51,251 bases of DNA from Anaerolineae bacterium. Lineage in GTDB: Bacteria > Chloroflexota > Anaerolineae > 4572-78 > J111. The stretch spans positions 1 to 51,251 of the forward strand of contig JAGRBZ010000012.1 in assembly GCA_020433805.1 (NCBI GenBank), read 5' to 3'. Made by a program: the position numbers and the translations under genes. This document shows, piece after piece, positions 44,551 through 51,251 of the stretch. The stretch's first letter is position 1. The number at the start of each line of letters is the position of its first letter. The notes beneath the pieces were generated by a model. The model made no database searches. It was not told the DNA's origin and saw only the letters and a program-made list of their open reading frames with translations.

Positions 44551-44638
44551 AGAGCTTTATTACCTTTCTTCTCTGTCATGGCTATTGAGGTCTACAAATA
44601 ATGCTGGTTTATGTCGGTAGTTCCAGATTAGTGTTGAT

Positions 44639-45886
44639 TTATACAGCAAACGGTAGGGATTGGCCGATACCATGAGCTGCTAAATAGCGTTCGGCTGCTG
44701 CCGGATCGATAAACCATGGGAAGAGGCTGGGTGGATTATCAAAACCTTGGATAAATTCTGCGGCAATGTTCTGGTTGTGGCTGGCTGCCAGTAAAATATG
44801 CTGTTGATGCGGCAATGGCGGTACAAGCAGCCCATTATTGAATGCGTTGGCATAGCGACTATAACGCCAAAATTCTTCAGATACCTCATGCATCCAGGCC
44901 GGATCGAGAGGCTGTTCAGCCCGTTCAACAATGCGCTTGCACAGGAAATGAGCGAATTTGGTAGCGTTATTGGCTCCTTGCCCGCCGACAGGGTCATTCA
45001 AATTGGTCACATCGCCAATACCCAGAACCGATGCGCCGGAAGGTAATTGACCGACGACTTTACGCACCGTTGGGGTAAAAGAACCGGCCAGCCAGCTGTT
45101 GCCGTCGCTCAATTCAGCCCCTTTAATTTTGCCGTAATGCCAGGGGCTTACGACCGCCAAAAGCTCTCGTATCGTTGCCAGACAATCGGGACCGTTGGTT
45201 GGCAGGTGCGGGGGGTCAAATGGGCCACCCGGCACGGCTTCGAGCAGCAAAATATGAGCGCGTTGTCTTAGATTGGTATAAATCGGCAGGAAAAAAATTT
45301 CTCCAACACCGGGTATAAATGAGATTTTGGCTTGGGGATTGGTAGCCGCATACCAGGGGTGAACACCGGTTACGTATACTTGCAAAAGGCGGCGCTGAGG
45401 CTGATCGAAAACGGAGCGTCGGTCGTCTCGTTTAAACAAGCCGTTGAACTGCCGTTTTCCGGCTGCAACAACAACCAGGTCGCTTTCGCGGGCGTAATCG
45501 TCCATATCCTCGATGGTGGCCGGGTTGACAATAATGCGTCCGCCATGTTGGCTAAACTGATGCAGCCAGACAGCGTGTTTGAGCCGCTGATCGACCGTAA
45601 GCCACGGTTGAGAGAGTTGGGTTTGAATGGGTAAAACGCCACCCGGCGTGTACATTTCGATGAGAATGTTAGAGGCAGGTAAGGCTTCCGGCCAGTCGTT
45701 ATATCCGAGACTCTGTTCTAAAGATGTAGCCGTATGGTAAAGGGTGGCGGCCCCAGTGGCACGTCCATGAAGAATTTGGATAGGTGTGCGGTCGGAGACG
45801 ATGGTGACATCGTAGTTGTGCTGAAGTAGACCAAGTCCAAGCTGCAAACCGGCCTGTCCGGCACCAATAATGGTGATGTGTCGCAT
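44639..45886 (-). CDS. StyA-like FAD-dependent monooxygenase
   Basis: A 415-residue flavoprotein. ITIIGAGQAGLQLGLGLL is the Rossmann FAD motif, HGRATGAATLYHTA the early contact and SVLGIGDVTNLNDPVGGQGANNAT the late GD motif. The pattern fits the styrene monooxygenase StyA group, whose members take reduced FAD from a separate reductase and epoxidise or hydroxylate small aromatics. No reductase (StyB) gene lies nearby. The frame opens at 45916, but ATG 45886 (MRHITIIG) has AAAGG at a good distance. Substrate unknown. Confidence 0.8.
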   Translation of the reverse strand: MRHITIIGAGQAGLQLGLGLLQHNYDVTIVSDRTPIQILHGRATGAATLYHTATSLEQSLGYNDWPEALPASNILIEMYTPGGVLPIQTQLSQPWLTVDQRLKHAVWLHQFSQHGGRIIVNPATIEDMDDYARESDLVVVAAGKRQFNGLFKRDDRRSVFDQPQRRLLQVYVTGVHPWYAATNPQAKISFIPGVGEIFFLPIYTNLRQRAHILLLEAVPGGPFDPPHLPTNGPDCLATIRELLAVVSPWHYGKIKGAELSDGNSWLAGSFTPTVRKVVGQLPSGASVLGIGDVTNLNDPVGGQGANNATKFAHFLCKRIVERAEQPLDPAWMHEVSEEFWRYSRYANAFNNGLLVPPLPHQQHILLAASHNQNIAAEFIQGFDNPPSLFPWFIDPAAAERYLAAHGIGQSLPFAV

Positions 45887-46059
45887 GGGATTTACCTTTC
45901 GCAATGGTATGTTCACAAATTGATGTTGATTTACATAGCATGATAGTCATCCGCTGCGAAATCTATGCGGAAACAGTGCGAAAAGTCCATGAGGCTATAA
46001 AGTGAGGAAACGACGCGGTTTGTGCGCGCCGGACTTGTGTTGTGACATCAAGAAAATAG

Positions 46060-46098
46060 AAGTAAGGGCAAAATAGAACGATAGCTCTGCCCTTACTT
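46060..46098 (-). terminator. Terminator of the pentapeptide-repeat gene
   Basis: AAGTAAGGGC (46060-46069) pairs with GCCCTTACTT (46089-46098). On the minus strand it begins 10 nt after the stop and is followed by a T-rich tract (CTATTTTCTT). Confidence 0.75.
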
Positions 46099-46107
46099 CG
46101 TCTATCG

Positions 46108-47340
46108 TTACTCCTGGTCCTTATCTAACGCGGACCAAATCGACGAGGGCGAGACACGTCCATTTCCATTTTTGTTTCCATTTTTGTTTCCGTTTTCGGT
46201 TGTTTCGATCTCACCGTCTTCAAGAATAGCTCCGGCTTGCTGCGGATCGAAACCTTCGGGCCAGCGTGTGTTTTGATCATATCGGGCGTTGGTAAGATTG
46301 GTTGATTTCAGATTTGCCTTGCGTAAGTTGGCACTACGTAGGTTAGCACGTTGCAAATCAGCCCCCGTCAAATCAGCTTCTTGAATTCGAGCCTTGCGTA
46401 AGTTAGCCCCTCTCAAATTTGCGTTTTGTAATTGGGTGTTTTGCAGACGCGCATGTTGTAAATCCGCATCGCTTAAATTAGCCTGCTGCAAATGGGCGCT
46501 GCGCAAATTGGTTCGCTGTAGATTAGCGTTTTGTAGTTCACTATTTTGCAGATTGGCTTCCCACAAAGATGCGCCACGTAGATTGGCCCGATGTAGATTC
46601 GCTCCTGCCAAACTTGCCCCCCATAAATCACTGCTTTGTAAATCGGTGCCGCGCAAATTGGCTTTGTCTAAAGCCGCCTCCCGTAAATTGGCTCCTTGCA
46701 AATTCGTTACTTTTAGATGGTTTGTTGCATCGTGAAGAAAAACTTCTAAGGCTGTACTTTCCCACATGCTTGCACCTTGCAGCCGCGCCTCTCTTAGATT
46801 GGCTTTATTAAGATTGGCTCCACGGAGGTCGGCCCCCCGCAGATCGGACCTTCTTAGGGTTGCCTTTTGTAAGTTGGCCTCGGGGAGACTGGCTCCCTGT
46901 AAGTTCGACTCCACTAAGACTGTTTCTACCAAATTCGCCTGGGGAAGATAGGCATTTTGAAGATTGATTTTGCATACTTTATCGCGATTAAGCCGCCGAA
47001 TATTACCGATTATTCGGTACGTCGCCTCGTGGGATTGCCAATTGAGGTAGTCGTCAATTTCTTCCTGATATTTTCTAATCGAGCGTTTTCTATCGCCCAG
47101 TGAGTCGAGCCAGTAGACAAAAACACCGATGATCAACAGATCGAGCAGCATACCGTGGGCTTCGACCAGTACGTTCTCGTAAAAAGCGAAACTGTAATAG
47201 GGGAAAGAGAGTGAGACAACCAGCAAAAATGCTGCAAAAAAAACAATAAGGGCGAGTTCTATAGGGTTGTCGGCTGAGAGTTGTTCAAGTCGATCTTTGA
47301 GAGAGAAATAGAATTTAAGCGGGAACTGTTTGTGAGACAC
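46108..47340 (-). CDS. Membrane-anchored pentapeptide-repeat protein
   Basis: A 410-residue protein. Two hydrophobic segments (about 27-50, ELALIVFFAAFLLVVSLSF, and 58-80, VLVEAHGMLLDLLIIGVFVYW) anchor it in the membrane. From about 125 to 365 it is an almost unbroken run of A(D/N)Lxx pentapeptides (for example LRGADLRGANLNKANL), which fold as a right-handed beta-helix. A single break occurs near 195-215 (TALEVFLHDATNHLKV). The C-terminal 35 residues are polar with an Asn/Gly/Lys repeat. Some family members mimic DNA and protect gyrase, but the membrane anchor argues for a scaffold instead. Function unknown. Confidence 0.88.
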   Translation of the reverse strand: MSHKQFPLKFYFSLKDRLEQLSADNPIELALIVFFAAFLLVVSLSFPYYSFAFYENVLVEAHGMLLDLLIIGVFVYWLDSLGDRKRSIRKYQEEIDDYLNWQSHEATYRIIGNIRRLNRDKVCKINLQNAYLPQANLVETVLVESNLQGASLPEANLQKATLRRSDLRGADLRGANLNKANLREARLQGASMWESTALEVFLHDATNHLKVTNLQGANLREAALDKANLRGTDLQSSDLWGASLAGANLHRANLRGASLWEANLQNSELQNANLQRTNLRSAHLQQANLSDADLQHARLQNTQLQNANLRGANLRKARIQEADLTGADLQRANLRSANLRKANLKSTNLTNARYDQNTRWPEGFDPQQAGAILEDGEIETTENGNKNGNKNGNGRVSPSSIWSALDKDQE

Positions 47341-47448
47341 GGTTGACGATCCTTTCGAAGTGTGGTGATATTCAGTTTACAAAGTTGGTGGTGGATGTGA
47401 CGCAAATCCTCAAGATAAGTGTATCATATTTGTTCAAATTTCACGACG

Positions 47449-48639
47449 TTAAGAAGCTAATTTCAACGCCTGCTCTAAATCGGCGATAATATCAGCCGCA
47501 TCTTCCAGGCCGGTGGAGAAGCGCACCAGGTTTGGCTCAACGCCGGCCGTGCGTAACTGCTCATCTGACAAGGTGCCGCCCCACATCGCCGCCACGTGTG
47601 CCGCCAGGGTTTCGTAACCGCCCAGACTAACCGCCTGCCGGATAAAGTTGAGACGCGTCATAAATTGTTCGGTCTCTTTGTAGCCACCTTTTAGCTGAAA
47701 GCTCAACACCCCGCCAAAACCGGGAGACATCTGCGCATTAGCGAGATCGTGCTGGGGATGATCCTCCAAGCCCGGATAGTGAACTTGCTCTATTGCCCGA
47801 TGCTGGGCCAAAAATTCGGCAACAGCCAGGGCGGTTTGGTTGTGCTGTCGAACGCGCAGCGGCAAGGTCCGCAGCCCCCGCAGCAGCAACCAGGCATCAA
47901 ATGCGCTCATAACCGAACCGACCAGTACGTACGTCCCCCAAATGCGCTCGATGAGAGCCTGCGAACCGGCCACGGCTCCGGCGGTCAAGTCATGATGTCC
48001 ACCCAGATATTTGGTAGCGCTATGCACCACCAGATCGACGCCAAATGCGAGCGGGCGTTGATTGATGGGGGTAGCGAACGTGTTGTCGGCTACGGTCAGA
48101 ATATCGCGGGCTTTGGCCATCGCCGTCACCGCTTTGAAGTCAGTGACGTGCAGCAGCGGGTTGACCGGACTCTCGACCATTATCAGCCGGGTGTTGGGTT
48201 GAATTGCCCTTTCAAAAGCAGTGGGATCGGTCTGGTCAACCAGGGTGACCTCAACCCCCAAGCGCGTTAGTACCTCTGTCAGCAGTTTGGTGGTGCCCAT
48301 ATAATGGTTGTTCTGGGCCACAATATGGTCGCCGCTGGATACCAGCGCCAGCATGACTGTCGTAATCGCGCCCATGCCCGATCCCATCACCAGCGCGGCT
48401 TCCGCGCCTTCCAACTTGGCAATAGTTGCCTCGGCCCGTTGGTGGGTTGGATTTCCGTAGCGGGTGTAGTAGCGAGGGTGACGCGGTTCGTTGGCCATCT
48501 CGGCAAATTCGGCCGCGTCGCGGGCATAAAATGTTGTTGTCGGATGTATCGAAGGTGCAATATTGGTACCATCTTCAATGTCAGCATCGGCGTGGGTAAC
48601 AATAGATTGGAAATGTGGGCGTGAATTTTCGTTTTTCAT
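47449..48639 (-). CDS. Cys/Met-metabolism PLP enzyme (CGS/MGL-like)
   Basis: A 396-residue fold-type I PLP enzyme of the trans-sulfuration group. YYTRYGNPT (57-65) and Y113 (NNHYMGT) contact PLP and substrate; D185 (TVADNTFATP) holds the pyridine ring; K210 (HSATKYLGGH) forms the Schiff base. Cystathionine gamma-synthase, gamma-lyase and methionine gamma-lyase share these features. The cysteine typical of methionine gamma-lyase at the 113-117 loop is not seen, so a cystathionine-using enzyme is favoured. AAGGA precedes ATG 48639 just after an inverted repeat in the leader. Confidence 0.9.
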   Translation of the reverse strand: MKNENSRPHFQSIVTHADADIEDGTNIAPSIHPTTTFYARDAAEFAEMANEPRHPRYYTRYGNPTHQRAEATIAKLEGAEAALVMGSGMGAITTVMLALVSSGDHIVAQNNHYMGTTKLLTEVLTRLGVEVTLVDQTDPTAFERAIQPNTRLIMVESPVNPLLHVTDFKAVTAMAKARDILTVADNTFATPINQRPLAFGVDLVVHSATKYLGGHHDLTAGAVAGSQALIERIWGTYVLVGSVMSAFDAWLLLRGLRTLPLRVRQHNQTALAVAEFLAQHRAIEQVHYPGLEDHPQHDLANAQMSPGFGGVLSFQLKGGYKETEQFMTRLNFIRQAVSLGGYETLAAHVAAMWGGTLSDEQLRTAGVEPNLVRFSTGLEDAADIIADLEQALKLAS

Positions 48640-48661
48640 AATGTCCTTATAAGCTGGAATG

Positions 48662-48721
48662 AGAAATTAGAAAGAAGCAATAAAAAATCGCGCGTTGATG
48701 AACAGAACCTTTCTAATTTCT
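48662..48721 (-). promoter_or_regulatory. 13-bp inverted repeat in the leader of the PLP-enzyme gene
   Basis: AGAAATTAGAAAG (48662-48674) and CTTTCTAATTTCT (48709-48721) pair perfectly around 34 nt. On the minus strand the stem ends 22 nt before the ATG, close to the ribosome site. It could control translation or bind a regulator. It does not look like a SAM riboswitch. Confidence 0.5.
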
Positions 48722-48779
48722 GTTTTCTAAATTTTTTACAGAGATATTCTTTTTTACCTCAAAAACAAAGGTTTGTCTA

Positions 48780-48818
48780 AAAAAACAATAGGCGTATCGC
48801 ATTAACAGATACGCCTAT
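48780..48818 (-). terminator. Strong intrinsic terminator, minus strand
   Basis: ATAGGCGTATC and GATACGCCTAT (48788-48798 with 48808-48818) form an 11-bp stem with a 9-nt loop. On the minus strand it is followed by a run of seven T. It stops transcription from the phosphoesterase gene before the PLP-enzyme gene. Confidence 0.88.
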
Positions 48819-48865
48819 CGGTCTTGAAATTTGTTGTTAATATGAGTTACGCAGTTGGACAAATC

Positions 48866-48963
48866 AGACCCTAAAGGTTTCCGAAGTTATCTACCAAGCA
48901 AAATTTTGCTGCAATCGAGCTTGTACGCTGTCCTAAAGTCGACTTGTAAAACCTTTAGGGTCT
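48866..48963. repeat. 15-bp inverted repeat, MITE-like remnant
   Basis: AGACCCTAAAGGTTT (48866-48880) is inverted exactly at 48949-48963, with 68 nt between. Spacing and size suit a small non-autonomous element or an IS-end remnant more than a terminator. Confidence 0.55.
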
Positions 48964-48972
48964 CGAACTTCG

Positions 48973-49581
48973 TTAAAGGGATAAATCCCACACTATTCCT
49001 TGCGGTCCGGCATTAACCACCACCGAGTTGCCCACCTGCGCCTGTTGACCGGCACTTTCATGGATATGTCCGCAGACAACCAGCGCCGGCTGCTGCTGTT
49101 CGATAACTTCGCGAACGGCGACACTGCCAAGACTGATGCCCCTTGAGGAGACATCAACGGCACCTTTAGGCGGCGAGTGGCTAATGAGTACACCGCCCAT
49201 GGGACAATCGGCCAGCAGGCGACGGGCCTCATCTTCGGTGAAGTCATAGCTCCACGATCCAAAGGGCGTCACCGGAATACCACCGCCGATCCCAAAGAAA
49301 TCGACGCCTTCTAACGTAATGCCAGAGCCGTGCAGAACATGAGCCGCCGGCCACAATTTCCGACAGGCAGCCTCAAGCTCTTCCGCCGATTCGCTATTGC
49401 CGGGAACCAGCACCGCCGGTTTGTCGATACGGTTCAGTAAGGCGACAGCGGTATCAATGCCCCGCCGCAGATTGCCAAAATCACCTGCCCCAATGACGAT
49501 ATCAACGGATTGGGCCAAGCCTGCCAGATTTTGCGCGGCAGAGCGATTTCCGTGCAGATCGCTAAATAAAAGAAATTTCAT
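48973..49581 (-). CDS. YfcE/MJ0936-like metallophosphoesterase
   Basis: A 202-residue calcineurin-like phosphoesterase with the metal motifs in order: FSDLHGN (D8, H10), GAGDFGN (D33), VPGNSES (GN motif), ISHSPP (H) and CGHIHES (GH-x-H). These bind two metal ions and hydrolyse phosphodiesters; the natural substrate of the small bacterial group is unknown. TTG 49593 is also in frame, 12 nt earlier; I prefer ATG 49581 although GAGAGGAT is very close to it. It lies downstream of the SpoIIAA-like gene on the same strand with a 49-nt gap, so it may be co-transcribed with it. Confidence 0.88.
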   Translation of the reverse strand: MKFLLFSDLHGNRSAAQNLAGLAQSVDIVIGAGDFGNLRRGIDTAVALLNRIDKPAVLVPGNSESAEELEAACRKLWPAAHVLHGSGITLEGVDFFGIGGGIPVTPFGSWSYDFTEDEARRLLADCPMGGVLISHSPPKGAVDVSSRGISLGSVAVREVIEQQQPALVVCGHIHESAGQQAQVGNSVVVNAGPQGIVWDLSL

Positions 49582-49630
49582 ATCCTCTCTCAATACATTG
49601 GGTAAACTGTCGCTGCCCTGCAGAGAACAA

Positions 49631-50041
49631 TTACGCCTGCTCAGCTTCCTTGTTAAGCTCGTCGTTTACATCAAACTGGCGTAACTTCTCTCGGGCACCT
49701 AGCCAACGCCAGGCCAACGGGACTTCACCGGCACCAAAGTATTTGACTTCGCCTTCAAAGAAAAGCTTCGACAATTTAGTCGCCCATTCTTGCCAGCGTT
49801 CATGCCCTACAATGGCTACCTTTTCAAAATCATCACGGTGGTTTGCATCAAATTTTAGTTCTTCCAACAGGGCACCGGGTTCAATACCGTCGAACTCTTC
49901 AAACTGAATCAATACCTTCAGCTTGTTCAGCTTGTCGACACGCTCTTCGAGCAATGGGATAAGCTTCTGATAATCCTCTTTGGTCAAGGTCGAGTCGATC
50001 TTAATGCCGATTATTTTATCGCCAGAGTCATAAATTTTCAT
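49631..50041 (-). CDS. SpoIIAA-like (STAS/DUF3478) protein
   Basis: A 136-residue protein of the SpoIIAA-like group related to STAS and SEC14/CRAL-TRIO folds: KIIGIKIDSTLTKEDYQKLIPLLEE, then KLKVLIQFEEFDG, FEKVAIVGHERWQEWATKL and EVKYFGAGEVPLAWRWL. The last stretch (KYF-x3-E-x2-AWRWL) is the most typical part. Family members are small cytoplasmic proteins of uncertain role, often under stress control. AAAGGATG precedes ATG 50041. The last 15 residues are an acidic tail. Confidence 0.85.
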   Translation of the reverse strand: MKIYDSGDKIIGIKIDSTLTKEDYQKLIPLLEERVDKLNKLKVLIQFEEFDGIEPGALLEELKFDANHRDDFEKVAIVGHERWQEWATKLSKLFFEGEVKYFGAGEVPLAWRWLGAREKLRQFDVNDELNKEAEQA

Positions 50042-50320
50042 ACTGTATCATCCTTTCTACCATATACAATGACTCTTCCCTCCATTATTATTATAGCCCC
50101 GTGAAGGTCGCTCTTCAATACCAATTCGAGCGGTTCCGGGGTGCTGATAGGTTATTTCGTCGTGGTTCATTATAACCACCCCCAGAAATGGCAATATCAC
50201 CCGACCGGGGGATAGCCGTCGCTAGCCCACCCGGATAAAAAATTATCTTATTGAGCGTGCAAAAATAGAGATATTTGAACTACAATATATAGTGAAAAAT
50301 TTTCAAAACAAGGATGAATG

Positions 50321-51251
50321 ATGACAGACATCAAACCCCCTACAATTTTAGTAACCGGCGTAACCGGCTATATTGGCGGGCAGATCGTGCCCCGATTGCT
50401 GGAAGAAGGCTATACGGTGCGAGCCATGACGCGCGGTGGCCGAGAGCGGTTGGCCGGCCGGCCTTGGGTCGATCAGGTTGAGGTCGTTAAAGCCGATGTG
50501 CTTGAACCGGACACGCTGCGTGGTGCGTTGGATGGAGTACAGGCGGCCTATTACCTTATCCACAGCATGCAGGATGGCGATAAGTTTGCCGAGCAAGATA
50601 TGGAGGCAGCCTGCAATTTTGCCCGGGCTGCAACTGAAGCCGGGGTTGAACAAGTTATTTACCTGAGCGGGTTAGGCGACCCCGATGACGATCTGTCGGT
50701 GCATTTGCGGTCGCGGCAAGAGACCGGCCAGCGGCTGCGCGAATGCGGTGAGGTCCCGGTCACCGAGTTTCGGGCGGCGGCAGTTATCGGCTCCGGCAGC
50801 CTTTCTTTTGAGATATTGCGCTATCTTACGGAACGCGTGCCCTTTATGATCTGCCCGCGCTGGGTGGAAACCCGCATGCAGCCTATTGCCGTACACGATG
50901 TGTTGAACTATCTGGTTGCCGCCCTCGTTACGCCACAAAGCAAAAACGAAATCATCGAAATTGGCGGTAGCGACGTAGTAAACTACCGCGATATGATGCA
51001 AACCTACGCCGATGTTCGTCACTTAAAGCGGCTTATGGTGCCTGTGCCGTTCTTTACGCCGCGACTGTCCTCCTACTGGGTGCATCTTATCACGCCAGTG
51101 CCGGCCAGCATCGCCCAGCCGCTGATCGACGGTATGCATAATGAGGTTGTTGTGCGCGACTCGAAAGCCAAAGAGATCTTTCCTGATATTCACCCGATCG
51201 ATTTTGTGACGGCGCTCACCGATGCTCTGCAGCGGGTTGAGTCGGGTCATG
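50321..51251 (+). CDS. Atypical SDR NAD(P)-binding protein, partial at window end
   Basis: The open frame runs from ATG 50321 to the window edge without a stop (310 complete codons), so the 3' end is missing. TILVTGVTGYIGGQI (TGxxGYIG at 12-19) is the NAD(P) motif of atypical/extended SDRs. AAYYLIHSMQ, VIYLSGLGD and VTEFRAAAVIGSGS follow the pattern of YbjT-type proteins (NmrA-like, annotated as NAD(P)H-binding). The Tyr-x3-Lys pair is not present, so a catalytic dehydrogenase role is doubtful. AAGGA lies 7 nt before the ATG; ATG 50318 is an alternative. It is divergent from the SpoIIAA-like gene. Confidence 0.85.
   Translation, partial: MTDIKPPTILVTGVTGYIGGQIVPRLLEEGYTVRAMTRGGRERLAGRPWVDQVEVVKADVLEPDTLRGALDGVQAAYYLIHSMQDGDKFAEQDMEAACNFARAATEAGVEQVIYLSGLGDPDDDLSVHLRSRQETGQRLRECGEVPVTEFRAAAVIGSGSLSFEILRYLTERVPFMICPRWVETRMQPIAVHDVLNYLVAALVTPQSKNEIIEIGGSDVVNYRDMMQTYADVRHLKRLMVPVPFFTPRLSSYWVHLITPVPASIAQPLIDGMHNEVVVRDSKAKEIFPDIHPIDFVTALTDALQRVESGH

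Larger units (their letters stand above)
48640..48972. other. Intergenic region rich in inverted repeats
   Basis: This 333-bp gap contains, from left to right, a 13-bp inverted repeat in the PLP-gene leader, the terminator of the phosphoesterase gene and a 15-bp inverted repeat that may be a small mobile-element remnant. Each is listed. No gene is seen. Confidence 0.6.

Noticed and set aside
46394..46951. Plus-strand Cys/Leu/Ala-rich repetitive frames
   Set aside because: They are antisense images of the pentapeptide repeats.
46108..47340. Tandem DNA repeat or CRISPR-like array
   Set aside because: The 15-nt periodicity comes from coding pentapeptides; there are no conserved repeats with unique spacers.
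1..51251. tRNA or rRNA genes, integrase or attachment sites at the island edges
   Set aside because: None recognised by eye on either strand; the boundaries of the island are judged only from gene content and base composition.

Overview
This 51 kb window is bacterial chromosome. The gene content fits a Chloroflexota-like lineage (Anaerolineae or relatives): a bacterial HerA-NurA pair, many GAF/PAS histidine kinases with stand-alone receiver partners, a glycolate oxidase GlcDEF operon beside malate synthase A, TruD, and a long Rel protein. The taxonomic call is inference, because no rRNA, tRNA or universal marker is present to fix it.

Region 1 (1-13.4 kb) is an accessory, defence-like island. 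A queuosine-precursor transporter (133-804) is followed by a terminator-like hairpin and a good promoter. Then comes a tightly packed, A/T-rich operon of eight genes (about 975-10150): a DUF6884-like protein, a 142-aa unknown, a PIN-like nuclease, a 301-aa unknown, an AAA ATPase, a divergent tRNA-guanine-transglycosylase (TGT/DpdA-like) enzyme, a NurA-like nuclease and a HerA ATPase. Most junctions are ATGA overlaps or gaps of a few bases. A DarG-DarT pair (ADP-ribosylation of DNA thymidine and its reversal) starts 5 nt after herA and probably shares the transcript. A 44-bp perfect palindrome, a truncated REP-associated transposase and an MntA-HepT toxin-antitoxin pair close the island. Taken together this looks like an undescribed system that joins 7-deazaguanine-type base exchange to a HerA-NurA/PIN nuclease machine. 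It is the most interesting part of the window.

Region 2 (13.7-21.9 kb) is housekeeping and stress: an SDR dehydrogenase, TruD pseudouridine synthase, two UspA proteins, an SQR-like flavoprotein, a NarL-type sensor kinase and regulator pair, and a CBS-domain protein.

Region 3 (22.2-27.8 kb) is a carbon module. Malate synthase A, then GlcD, GlcE and GlcF, would turn glycolate into glyoxylate and then malate. An 18-bp-arm palindrome lies upstream of malate synthase and looks like an operator.

Region 4 (28.0-44.1 kb) is dominated by signalling: an ArsR-type regulator, a kinase / CheY-like receiver / receiver-GAF-kinase operon, bifunctional Rel ((p)ppGpp), a 1302-aa multi-GAF hybrid kinase and two further receiver-kinase proteins ending in a small unknown protein.

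Region 5 (44.1-51.25 kb) holds a DUF4395 membrane protein, a StyA-like FAD protein, a membrane-anchored pentapeptide-repeat protein, a Cys/Met-metabolism PLP enzyme, a YfcE-like phosphoesterase, a SpoIIAA-like protein and an atypical SDR gene that runs off the window end. No rRNA, tRNA, CRISPR array or complete insertion sequence was recognised.
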